A DNA stretch of 38,623 nt from an uncultured Atopostipes sp. (GTDB taxonomy: Bacteria > Bacillota > Bacilli > Lactobacillales > Carnobacteriaceae_A): contig CAMYQS010000001.1 in NCBI GenBank assembly GCA_947296835.1, positions 1 to 38,623 of the forward strand, read 5' to 3'. Positions within the stretch are counted from its first letter, which is position 1; every line of letters begins with the position of its first letter. Shown in pieces: positions 8,036-14,762 of the stretch. The notes below the pieces were generated by a model. That model had not been told where the DNA came from and did no database searches. It saw nothing but the letters and a program-made list of their open reading frames with translations. The translations under genes and the position numbers were made by a program.

Positions 8036-8653
8036 ATGATTATTGACTTTAATGTACCAACTAAATATTATATTAAGTTGGAAAACAGAGAAGCCTTAAT
8101 GGTTGGATTGTTTAATACAAGTCACCTTGAGTATCAGGACCCACAGTCCAACTATATTTTATATAATCGAAATCAACTCTTTGCAGAGGATATTTCACGG
8201 GAATTCCCACAGTTGTATATCGATTTATACGAAGGAATGAAAGAGTTTAGAAAAGTTCTAGGGAAAGATACATCTGAAGAAGGGATTGCATTTTTTATCT
8301 ATAACGTATTCGCAACTTGGAAAAATCTTGTGCCACAATTACGTCAGAAGATTGAAAAGATTCGAAGCATCGTTATCAGCGATCGACACCGAGCCCATGC
8401 TGAAATGATCAAAGACTTCATTCAGTATGAATTTAGTGAGCAAGTGACGGTTGATTTCTTTATCAACCTTGAATTGAATCCTGAGGTTTTAGAGAGATTG
8501 GATTATGATTTAATTGTAACGACTTTTACGATTGATGACTTAAAAAATAGACGAAACGTTTATATCCCGAACGTTCCCAAATATACCGATTATCAAAATA
8601 TTCAACACCATATCGATGAAATTATTGCAGAACGAACAAACAAAAAATCATAG
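8036..8653 (+). pseudogene. Mga-like regulator, C-terminal fragment
   Basis: The 205 residues align with the last ~165 residues of the full-length Mga-like protein at 9072. Shared landmarks are LEYxxPQSxxILYN, GMKEFR, the VISDRHRAHAEMIKDF segment and the closing QxxIDxIxAxR. This is the end of the PRD-like region plus the EIIB-like domain. Both N-terminal helix-turn-helix domains are absent, so it could not bind DNA in the normal way. The ATG at 8036 does have GGGGGG five bases upstream and might be translated. It reads away from the truncated surface protein and ends at a good terminator. It is a paralogue of, not a duplicate of, the neighbouring gene. Confidence 0.8.
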
Positions 8654-8697
8654 AAGAGAGTTTACTGAAAAACTCTCTCCTATGATTTCTTTTTTTA
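8647..8697 (+). terminator. Terminator after the first Mga fragment
   Basis: ATCATAG and AGAGAGTTT pair with AAACTCTCT and CTATGAT, followed by TTTCTTTTTTT. Confidence 0.88.
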
Positions 8698-8716
8698 TAT
8701 TCGCTTATTTAAAGAG

Positions 8717-8746
8717 CCCCTAAAAAACAGTAATGTTTTTTAGGGG
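8717..8746. repeat. Perfect 12-bp inverted repeat
   Basis: CCCCTAAAAAAC and GTTTTTTAGGGG enclose a six-base loop. It lies 330 bases upstream of the intact Mga-like gene. It may be an orphan terminator or a regulatory element. The remainder of 8698-9071 shows only the promoter noted below. Confidence 0.75.
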
Positions 8747-8956
8747 ATACCGTTTTTTGCTATTTATATGTATAGGTGAATATTCAACCAGAACAGTCTT
8801 AAAATTACAATACAATAATATGATGAAACTTACTCACAACGCATAGAGACAGTGCTTGGATGAGGCACGTTATTCCTCTGCGTCCTGCATTCTTAAAATG
8901 CTAATATAACTTGTTTTAGAAGCTCTAAATTTTTGTGACCAATATTGTTTTTAATA

Positions 8957-8965
8957 TGATATAAT
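8957..8965 (+). promoter_or_regulatory. Extended -10 promoter, intact Mga-like gene
   Basis: TGATATAAT is an ideal extended -10 element with no clear -35 at normal spacing. It leaves a leader of about 100 bases before the ATG at 9072. Confidence 0.5.
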
Positions 8966-9071
8966 GAACTTGTGGTTAGTGAGTAGTCAATAAACTAACT
9001 AATTCTTCGCCCAATACTATTAATACATCTATAGCTATGTCGATTAGACTATAGAGTGGAGGGAATATCCT

Positions 9072-10562
9072 ATGAGCAACTTACTTACAAAGCAAGAACA
9101 TCGCTGGTTCTATTTTATTGAAAAATTAACGAATAATAAGGATTGGATGATTCTCGCTGACATGTCAGAACTATTAAATTGTTCAGAACGGATTTTAAAG
9201 ATGGACATCCGTTACTTAAATGAAACATTTGATGATTTCATCATACATACGTCTAATAAGGGGACTAAAATTGAGTACAATCCAAACAGAAGTTTTAAAA
9301 CATTCTGTCAGAAATTATTGATTATGTCAGACACTTATCGTCTGCTTGAAATCGTCTTTTTAAACGAGCATATAAAAGTTAAAGATATTTCAAAGCGATT
9401 AGATATTAGTCTTTCGACGTTATATCGAATGATTGATCAACTAAATACACGTACGAAAGAAGAATATGGTTTCGTTATCGAAACTGGCCCTTGTCGTATT
9501 GCCGGTGACGAGGAACGTATTCGACTCTTCTTTTATACATACTTTTTTGAAAAATATCAGCATGATGACTGGCCATTTGATGAGGATGAAATGAAAATAA
9601 TTCATGCGCTGATTCAAGAGATTATTCAAGTCAAAAAATTACCCTATGATTTTGTTTACTTTAATATTGTAAAAATTATCACACTCGTTAATTACACTCG
9701 CTTTAAAGATGACCACGTTATTGCGTTAGATAATCATGATAACGAACTCATCACCTTATTGCTGAATACGATTGAAGATAATGGATTACGCGATAAGATT
9801 GAGACGACTCTTGACATCAATTTTGATCATGATTTTATTTATCAAATATTTAATCCACTGATTCATCCAGGTATTTATCAAACACATTTAGAGTTTGAAA
9901 ATGCTATACCAGAAGATAAAGAATTAAATAAAAAAACAAAAGCATTGAAAGACATTTTAACTAAGATTGCCGATAAACATAACTTAACTATTCCAAACTT
10001 GGAAATGCTCTTATATGTTGTCTACAATGCAGCTTCTTTAGAGTACAGTCAACCACAATCAAGACATATCTTATATAATCAAAATGGTTTTTTTGCACAC
10101 CAGATTGAAAAACAATTTCCTGTATTTTACGAGAGCCTTTATGACGGAATGAAAGAGTTTCGAATGATTATGAATAAGCCTCTTACTGAGTCCGGTATTA
10201 ATTTCTATATTTTTACGGTCATTAGCTGGTGGGAAAATTTGATTTCTGAATTACATCAGAACATCTACAAAATCAATGTCTTGTTGATAAGTGACCGACA
10301 CCAAAAACATGCTCAGATGATGAAAGAGTTTATTAACTTTAAATTTGGTGAACAGCTTGAAATAGAGACGGCTAATTCTATCTATCTTGATTCTGATATC
10401 GTTAATTTATCCAATTACGATTTAATTATCAGTTCCTATATGGATAAAAAATTACTGGATTACAGAAGTATCTACATAAGCGATATTCCTCTGCCAGAGA
10501 ATTTACATCAGATTCAAAAACAGATTGATTCGATTCTTGCAAGTCGAATGGATTACTCATAG
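9072..10562 (+). CDS. Mga/AtxA-family transcriptional regulator, full length
   Basis: A 496-residue protein, the normal length for Mga-type virulence and surface-protein regulators. The order is: an N-terminal HTH (about residues 20-50, WMILADMSELLNCSERILKM), a second Mga-type HTH (about 95-125, VKDISKRLDISLSTLYRMI), PRD-like helical regions in the middle, and a C-terminal EIIB-like domain (about 400-490, VLLISDRHQKHAQMMKEF). GGAGGG lies 9 bases before the ATG. Family members are regulated by PTS phosphorylation and activate pili or adhesins. Here the gene lies between two N-terminally deleted relatives and two truncated pilus genes, so its own targets may have been lost or lie elsewhere. Confidence 0.88.
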   Translation: MSNLLTKQEHRWFYFIEKLTNNKDWMILADMSELLNCSERILKMDIRYLNETFDDFIIHTSNKGTKIEYNPNRSFKTFCQKLLIMSDTYRLLEIVFLNEHIKVKDISKRLDISLSTLYRMIDQLNTRTKEEYGFVIETGPCRIAGDEERIRLFFYTYFFEKYQHDDWPFDEDEMKIIHALIQEIIQVKKLPYDFVYFNIVKIITLVNYTRFKDDHVIALDNHDNELITLLLNTIEDNGLRDKIETTLDINFDHDFIYQIFNPLIHPGIYQTHLEFENAIPEDKELNKKTKALKDILTKIADKHNLTIPNLEMLLYVVYNAASLEYSQPQSRHILYNQNGFFAHQIEKQFPVFYESLYDGMKEFRMIMNKPLTESGINFYIFTVISWWENLISELHQNIYKINVLLISDRHQKHAQMMKEFINFKFGEQLEIETANSIYLDSDIVNLSNYDLIISSYMDKKLLDYRSIYISDIPLPENLHQIQKQIDSILASRMDYS

Positions 10563-10593
10563 TTTTTCGTTTTCAGATTTCCCCATATAACTT

Positions 10594-10640
10594 TAAAAGC
10601 CCTAAACCAAAGGCTACTCTCCTTATGGTTTAGGACTTTT
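10594..10640. terminator. Bidirectional terminator, Mga gene / sortase remnant
   Basis: CCCTAAACCA pairs with TGGTTTAGG, flanked by an A-tract on the left and a T-tract on the right. It serves the two convergent genes. Confidence 0.82.
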
Positions 10641-11213
10641 TGTTCCTATAATGATCCTTTTACGAGCAATAATCCCCCCCTCATCCGCTTTTATCATTTG
10701 CCATCGAGGATGCTTCTTTTTAAAAGTTGTTTTAAAAGTCGATTGTTTCATCCGCTTTACTTTTAGTTGTAAGTTTAAGTCTTCTGCTTTATTTCGCAGC
10801 GTATATTGGCCACCATTTAGGTTTGTTGCTTTCATTTCACCATGATTGTTCGAAGTAAGTGTTATAGGCTTCCCTTCCTCGTCTAAAATACTTTTGTTTC
10901 CTCTGGCATTTAACAATTCAAATGGAACATTCGGGATAGAAAGACCTTTATCGTTTTGAATCGTTAGCGCCACTTCATAGTTCCGGCGTGAAATGAGATG
11001 GTCTAGAACTAGACGCGTGAGTACGAAAAGGACCAATAAGGTAATGCCAACAACTAAACTGCCAAGTAAAAACATATTTTGAGTCTGTGTTTCAGCAACC
11101 TTCTCAAGTGGTCCAGCCGTTGTAGGCAGATACGGAATGCGATGCCCTCGGACCAACAAACGATGGGAGTTAATCATATATGGTGTACAGGTTATAAGGG
11201 TCATTCGGAACAC
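10623..11213 (-). pseudogene. Class C sortase remnant with a CnaB/SpaA-like tail
   Basis: The frame opens at MTLITCTPYMINSHRLLVRG, the catalytic Cys/Arg strand pair of class C (pilus-assembling) sortases, then a linker and one membrane helix (about residues 48-70). All upstream sequence, including the catalytic histidine and N-terminal helix, is missing and an in-frame TGA lies directly before the GTG at 11213, so it cannot be active. After the helix about 110 residues follow. Their first part (GLSIPNVPFELLNARGNKS, LTSNNHGEMKATNLNGGQYTL) has the pattern of a CnaB/SpaA prealbumin-like domain. Class C sortases normally have only a short tail there. Homology breaks at about 11210, where a truncated Mga-like gene begins on the other strand. 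Confidence 0.82.
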
Positions 11214-11591
11214 TCAGAGGACCTCGATAATTACTTGATGTATATTGTCTATTCCGTTTGGAAAGGATTAACCTTAAATCTACGCAAGAGACTCGAAAAA
11301 ATTAAGGTGTTAATTATTAGTAACCGTCACCCTTCACACTCGAAGATGATAAAAGAATTTATCGATTATGAGCTCGGTGACCACTTAACAATTGATATAT
11401 TTGACGATCTATACCTATCTCCAACTATTCTGGAAGAGTTGGACTATCATTTTATCGTTGCGAATTTCCCACTTCCACCGTTAAAATCAAAAAACTCTAT
11501 CTGTATTGAAAATATACCTTCATTCCAAGACCTTACTAAAATAAGAGCTGAAATAGACGAAATCTATTTCTCCAGGCTGAATGTGCCCTAG
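11214..11591 (+). pseudogene. Mga-like regulator, shorter C-terminal fragment
   Basis: Homology to the intact gene at 9072 starts at SEDLDNYLMYIVYSVW and runs to the stop, through VLIISNRHPSHSKMIKEF, LDYHFIVANF and IRAEIDEIYFSR. Only the EIIB-like domain and the last PRD helix remain. The frame continues upstream into the sortase remnant (to 11079), but that part is the antisense of the sortase and has no Mga similarity. No ribosome site is seen. It is a third, distinct paralogue, again placed head to head with a truncated pilus gene. Confidence 0.8.
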
Positions 11592-11598
11592 ACAAAGC

Positions 11599-11628
11599 AA
11601 AACCTCGGTGAATTGACCGAGGTTTTTT
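11599..11628 (+). terminator. Terminator after the second Mga fragment
   Basis: AAAACCTCGGT pairs with ACCGAGGTTTT around GAATTG, followed by further T residues. Confidence 0.92.
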
Positions 11629-11650
11629 AGTTTATCCAGCTGTTTTATGA

Positions 11651-11770
11651 TTCTTGCGCGTCTATAAAATAATTATAAGCGTGCAAGAAGTTCTTGCACG
11701 TCTATAAAATAATTACAAGCGTGTAAGAAATTCTTGCGCGTCCATAAAATAATTACAAGCGTGCAAGATT
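11651..11770. repeat. Three 40-bp tandem palindromic repeats
   Basis: Copies start at 11651, 11691 and 11731. Each opens TTCTTGC(G/A)CG, has the AT core TATAAAATAATTA and closes CGTG(C/T)AAGA. The arms pair within a unit. Across the first junction CGTGCAAGAA and TTCTTGCACG form a perfect 10-bp palindrome around a single G. The array lies between two convergent terminators. Confidence 0.9.
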
Positions 11771-11782
11771 GGGAATTAACGT

Positions 11783-11829
11783 CAAAAATAACCCTAAGAC
11801 TTAGTATCAAACTAAATCTCAAGGTTATT
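11783..11829 (-). terminator. Terminator of the Gly/Ser-repeat protein gene
   Basis: On the minus strand AATAACC and TGAGA pair with TCTTA and GGTTATT, followed by TTTTGAC. Confidence 0.7.
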
Positions 11830-11842
11830 GGTTTTATAATAT

Positions 11843-13006
11843 TTAATTGTCTAGATTCTCTGGTTCTGGTTCTGCTGGTTGTTCCGGTTCAGGTTTTGGG
11901 GTTGGTGTTACTGGAATATCTGGTTCATCTTCACCATCATTACTGTTATTTCCGCTACCTGTTTCACTGTCGGAACCACTCCCTGTGCCGTCTGGATTTC
12001 CTCCGCTAGATCCATTTCCAGACCCACCGTCTGTATTTCCTTCGCCAGATCCACTTTCTGACCCACCGCCTGAGTTTCCTCCGCCAGATCCATTTCCAGA
12101 CGCACCGTCTGTATTTCCTCCGCCAGATCCACTTTCTGACCCACTGCCTGTATTTCCTCCGCCAGTTCCACTTCCTGACCCACCGCCTGTGTTTCCATTG
12201 CTAGATCCAGGGTTATTATTGTTACCTGGAATTGGATTAGTCGGTTGTGTTGGACGAGACGGTCTGGTTGGTGTACTCTCCGGTTCTTCTACTTCTGGAG
12301 TTTCCTCAACCTCTTCGATTTCTTCCACTTCTTCCTCGTCCTCTTCTTCTTCGACTGGGATGATTTCACCGTCGAGTGAGGCTGTTAAGGCGTCTCGGAT
12401 TTCTTCATTTTTTATTTTCTCAATGATTTTTAGTGCTTCATCGATGTCATCTTGTGTGACACCTTCTTTTAAGTTGCCTTCTTCGTCTAATAAGCTTTCT
12501 ACCAGTTCTTCTGCTTCTCTGATATTCGTCAATTGTTGCTTTCCATCAGTAAGCAGCTCCATATTACGTTCATAGTAATCTGAACGAATACTGTAAGGTT
12601 CAATTTCACGTTCTAAACGATTGAAATCTTTTAATTCTGCGGATGAAACAACAATCTTTTTATCAAATAATGCTCGAATGTCTTCTTGAATGGTGTTCAT
12701 TTCACGCGCTAGTAAAAAATCGACTTCCATATCTCGAATACGACGTTTGTTTTCTTTATGTAAATCTTTCTCATCTAAGTCTAAAAAAAGTTGCTCTAAT
12801 TCTTCTAGTTCATCTTCTGCAATACCTTCTACAATATCTGTCTTTTCCTCGTTATAAAGTGCATCAACACGTTCTTCGATGGCTGAAATTTCATAACCTT
12901 CAAATTCGAGTAGTCTTTCTTCCTGTTTATGTTGGTAGAAATTAAAACTCGAAATACCAATTATAATTATGGTAATTAATAATCCGTAATAACTTTTGCC
13001 TTTCAC
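11843..13006 (-). CDS. Membrane-anchored protein with acidic and Gly/Ser repeats
   Basis: A 387-residue protein I do not recognise. One membrane helix lies near the N-terminus (about residues 8-24) after only a few residues, so most of it is probably outside the cell. Residues ~30-215 are acidic, charged and helical, with coiled-coil character. Then come a Glu run (about 217-245), a Pro/Thr segment, about six Gly/Ser/Asn repeats of 13 residues (NTGGGSGSGTGGG type), and a Pro/Glu tail. There is no sorting signal. The start is GTG at 13006, with GAGGTGAA upstream. It stands alone between terminators. A cell-wall spanning or scaffold role would fit the architecture but is only inferred. Confidence 0.8.
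   Translation of the reverse strand: MKGKSYYGLLITIIIIGISSFNFYQHKQEERLLEFEGYEISAIEERVDALYNEEKTDIVEGIAEDELEELEQLFLDLDEKDLHKENKRRIRDMEVDFLLAREMNTIQEDIRALFDKKIVVSSAELKDFNRLEREIEPYSIRSDYYERNMELLTDGKQQLTNIREAEELVESLLDEEGNLKEGVTQDDIDEALKIIEKIKNEEIRDALTASLDGEIIPVEEEEDEEEVEEIEEVEETPEVEEPESTPTRPSRPTQPTNPIPGNNNNPGSSNGNTGGGSGSGTGGGNTGSGSESGSGGGNTDGASGNGSGGGNSGGGSESGSGEGNTDGGSGNGSSGGNPDGTGSGSDSETGSGNNSNDGEDEPDIPVTPTPKPEPEQPAEPEPENLDN
11994..12200. repeat. 39-bp in-frame tandem repeat array
   Basis: Matching TTTCC landmarks recur at 11994, 12033, 12072, 12111, 12150 and 12189, an exact 39-bp period. Each unit encodes 13 residues of the Gly/Ser-rich region. The units are similar but not identical. Confidence 0.9.
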
Positions 13007-13165
13007 AACTTCACCTCATGTTTAAATATCGTGATACAATGTACCTACTTCTATGATACCGTAAATCAAAACAAAATTGTATGATACTTTTAGTCTTTTT
13101 AAAACAAGCCAAAAAAGTAGTAGTGTATAGGCCGGTTCTATAATAAATAATGTTGATGTATATTT

Positions 13166-13213
13166 AAAGAACTCCTGTACTTACTCTAATCCGAGTAGCA
13201 ACAGGAGTTCTTT
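13166..13213 (-). terminator. Terminator after the DUF624 gene
   Basis: AAAGAACTCCTGT pairs perfectly with ACAGGAGTTCTTT; an inner CTACTC/GAGTAG-type stem extends it. Confidence 0.88.
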
Positions 13214-13216
13214 CAT

Positions 13217-13828
13217 TTAGTCTTCTATTTCTTTTTCAAGGCTATAAAGGGCTGCGGTCGTTCCAACCCAGGCGATACCACTCATTGAGAGGAAGAAAAA
13301 CATCGCTGGGAAGAATGCAATTACTAAAGCCATACATACTAAACTAGCAAGTACCGCTAGCGTAATCAGTGGTTTTCCTGCAGCTGTCAGAAAGCCTATA
13401 ACCAAAATCTGCAGTGAATCGTTTCGATAAATTTTCGACAACGGCATCGCAAATAGAATGGTAAGTATGATAACAACGGTTACCGTATAAAACGCGTATT
13501 TTAAGATGGGAAACCAAGTGGCTTCGATCGTAAGTGTACTCAGGAAATAGATATCTATCGCACTGACTAAAAGTGCCACAAAAATTGGCAAGCCTAACTT
13601 AAAACTCCGTTTAATTTGTTTGAAGAAATACTTTTTAAATTGTGTATAAAGATGCTTAGGTTTCCCTTTCTGTTTCCATTCATAAACGACTTCAAACACC
13701 GCATTTGTTGCCGGTATAATCGTAACAATTGGTAAGGAAAAGAGTAGCCAACAAACATTTAGGATCGCCATACCTGAAAACCATTCGGTAAAATGGACAA
13801 CAAGTGACGTTAAATCATTCTTCTTCAA
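13217..13828 (-). CDS. DUF624 (YesL-type) membrane protein
   Basis: A 203-residue protein with about five membrane segments. NVCWLLFSLPIVTIIPATNAVFEVV at the N-terminus is the DUF624 hallmark, seen in YesL-like proteins that travel with carbohydrate ABC transporters. Molecular function is not established. The start is TTG at 13828, preceded by GGAGAG. It lies 31 bases after the broken permease gene on the same strand, so it appears to be the surviving end of a sugar-transport operon. Confidence 0.85.
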   Translation of the reverse strand: MKKNDLTSLVVHFTEWFSGMAILNVCWLLFSLPIVTIIPATNAVFEVVYEWKQKGKPKHLYTQFKKYFFKQIKRSFKLGLPIFVALLVSAIDIYFLSTLTIEATWFPILKYAFYTVTVVIILTILFAMPLSKIYRNDSLQILVIGFLTAAGKPLITLAVLASLVCMALVIAFFPAMFFFLSMSGIAWVGTTAALYSLEKEIED

Positions 13829-13859
13829 CTATAGCTCTCCTTTGCATTCAAATCATTCA

Positions 13860-14399
13860 CTACCCTTTTGTTCCACCCGATAAATCCATTCCTTCCATAA
13901 AGTAACGTTGTGCGAAGAAAAAGAGTAAAATTGTTGGTAAAAGAACTAGCGTAGCACCAGCCATTAAATAGTTCCATTGTGTCGTTGACTGGTTTTGGAA
14001 TACTTGTAAACCTATTTGTAACGTGTATTTCTCTTCTCTTTGAATATAGAGCAATGGACCAAGAAAATCGTTCCATGTCCCATTAAAGGCATGAATTCCA
14101 ACGGTAATTAAAGCCGGTTTTGTTAACGGCATCATTAAGCGACTCCAAATGTACAAGTGATTTGCCCCATCTATTTGTGCCGCTTCAATTAATTAGTCAT
14201 CAATAGATAAGTAGAATTGTCGCATTAAGAAGATATTGAACCCACTTCCGAAAAAGGCAGGAACCGTTAATGGTAAATACGTTCCAACCCACCCGATTTT
14301 ACTAAATAAAATGTATTGAGGAATCATGGTTACAAAACTTGGAATCATCATTGTCGACAAGACCAATGATCTCCATTTACTTCTTTCCATTTTAAACAC
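13860..14399 (-). pseudogene. Sugar ABC transporter permease (MalG type), broken
   Basis: Two adjacent open segments on one frame are separated by a single TAA at about 14191-14193, inside the motif that should read DDELIEAAQIDGA, so a Glu or similar codon became a stop. The second half holds the EAAxxDGA cytoplasmic loop that contacts the ATPase, then WNDFLGPLLYI and a final GGTKG, all typical of binding-protein-dependent sugar permeases (CUT1, MalG side). The first half starts at FKMERSKWRSL and continues LVLSTMMIPSFVTMIPQYIL, so about 100 N-terminal residues are also missing. Solute-binding protein and partner permease are absent from the window. A pseudogene by both truncation and nonsense mutation. 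Confidence 0.9.
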
Positions 14400-14762
14400 C
14401 TTCTTTTTTTTAATTTTAATGCTACTTTTGGAATACTATAATTGAATAAGACCAAACACATTTATGTATAAAAATATAACGAAGGATGTTCATATAGGAT
14501 CCTCCTTCTTCTACCGCTTCTCAAAAATAACGCTTACATAACTATCTACTTTTTAACAAAGAAGAAAGAAAGTCTGCTGATCTCACATGAGTCATTAACA
14601 CCTTTTTTCGTTTTGAATGCAAAAAAAGCCAGTGAATCCCTATAATTAAGTCACCACAACTAAAAAGGAAAATTCACTTGGCTCATATCTATTCTATTAG
14701 AAATATATTTGAAAACAATGGCCAAATTTCAACCATCACTACGTAAAGATCAATTATAGGAT
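14400..14762. other. Gene-free stretch with possible mobile-element debris
   Basis: No convincing gene is seen. An imperfect inverted repeat, GCCA-GTGAAT (about 14630) and ATTCACTTGGC (about 14682), encloses 35 bases. A short plus-strand reading after it (LAHIYSIRNIFENNG) ends quickly. It separates the truncated permease from the beta-oxidation cluster and may be a scar of an insertion or deletion, but I could not identify any element. Confidence 0.3.

Noticed and set aside
10674..10680. Run of seven C in the sortase remnant and of six G before the first Mga fragment as phase-variation tracts
   Set aside because: The runs are short and lie in genes already truncated, so slippage would have no clear effect.
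11079..11213. N-terminal extension of the third Mga-like frame
   Set aside because: These bases are the antisense of the sortase C remnant, and the translation has no similarity to Mga proteins. Homology starts at about 11214.
8036..11591. Mga C-terminal fragments as silent cassettes for recombination with the intact gene
   Set aside because: The order is suggestive, but by eye the DNA similarity is only moderate with few long identical runs, so homologous exchange seems unlikely. Deletion remnants explain them better.
11847..12575. Long plus-strand open frame (242 residues, Pro/Ser rich) opposite the Gly/Ser-repeat protein
   Set aside because: It is the antisense of the repeat region, has no ribosome site and consists of reverse-complement low-complexity sequence. 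The minus frame has a GTG start with a good site, a membrane helix and a terminator.
13825..14076. Second frame (83 residues) over the permease remnant
   Set aside because: Out-of-frame shadow of the broken permease; it has no family-like motif, whereas the other frame holds EAAxxDGA.
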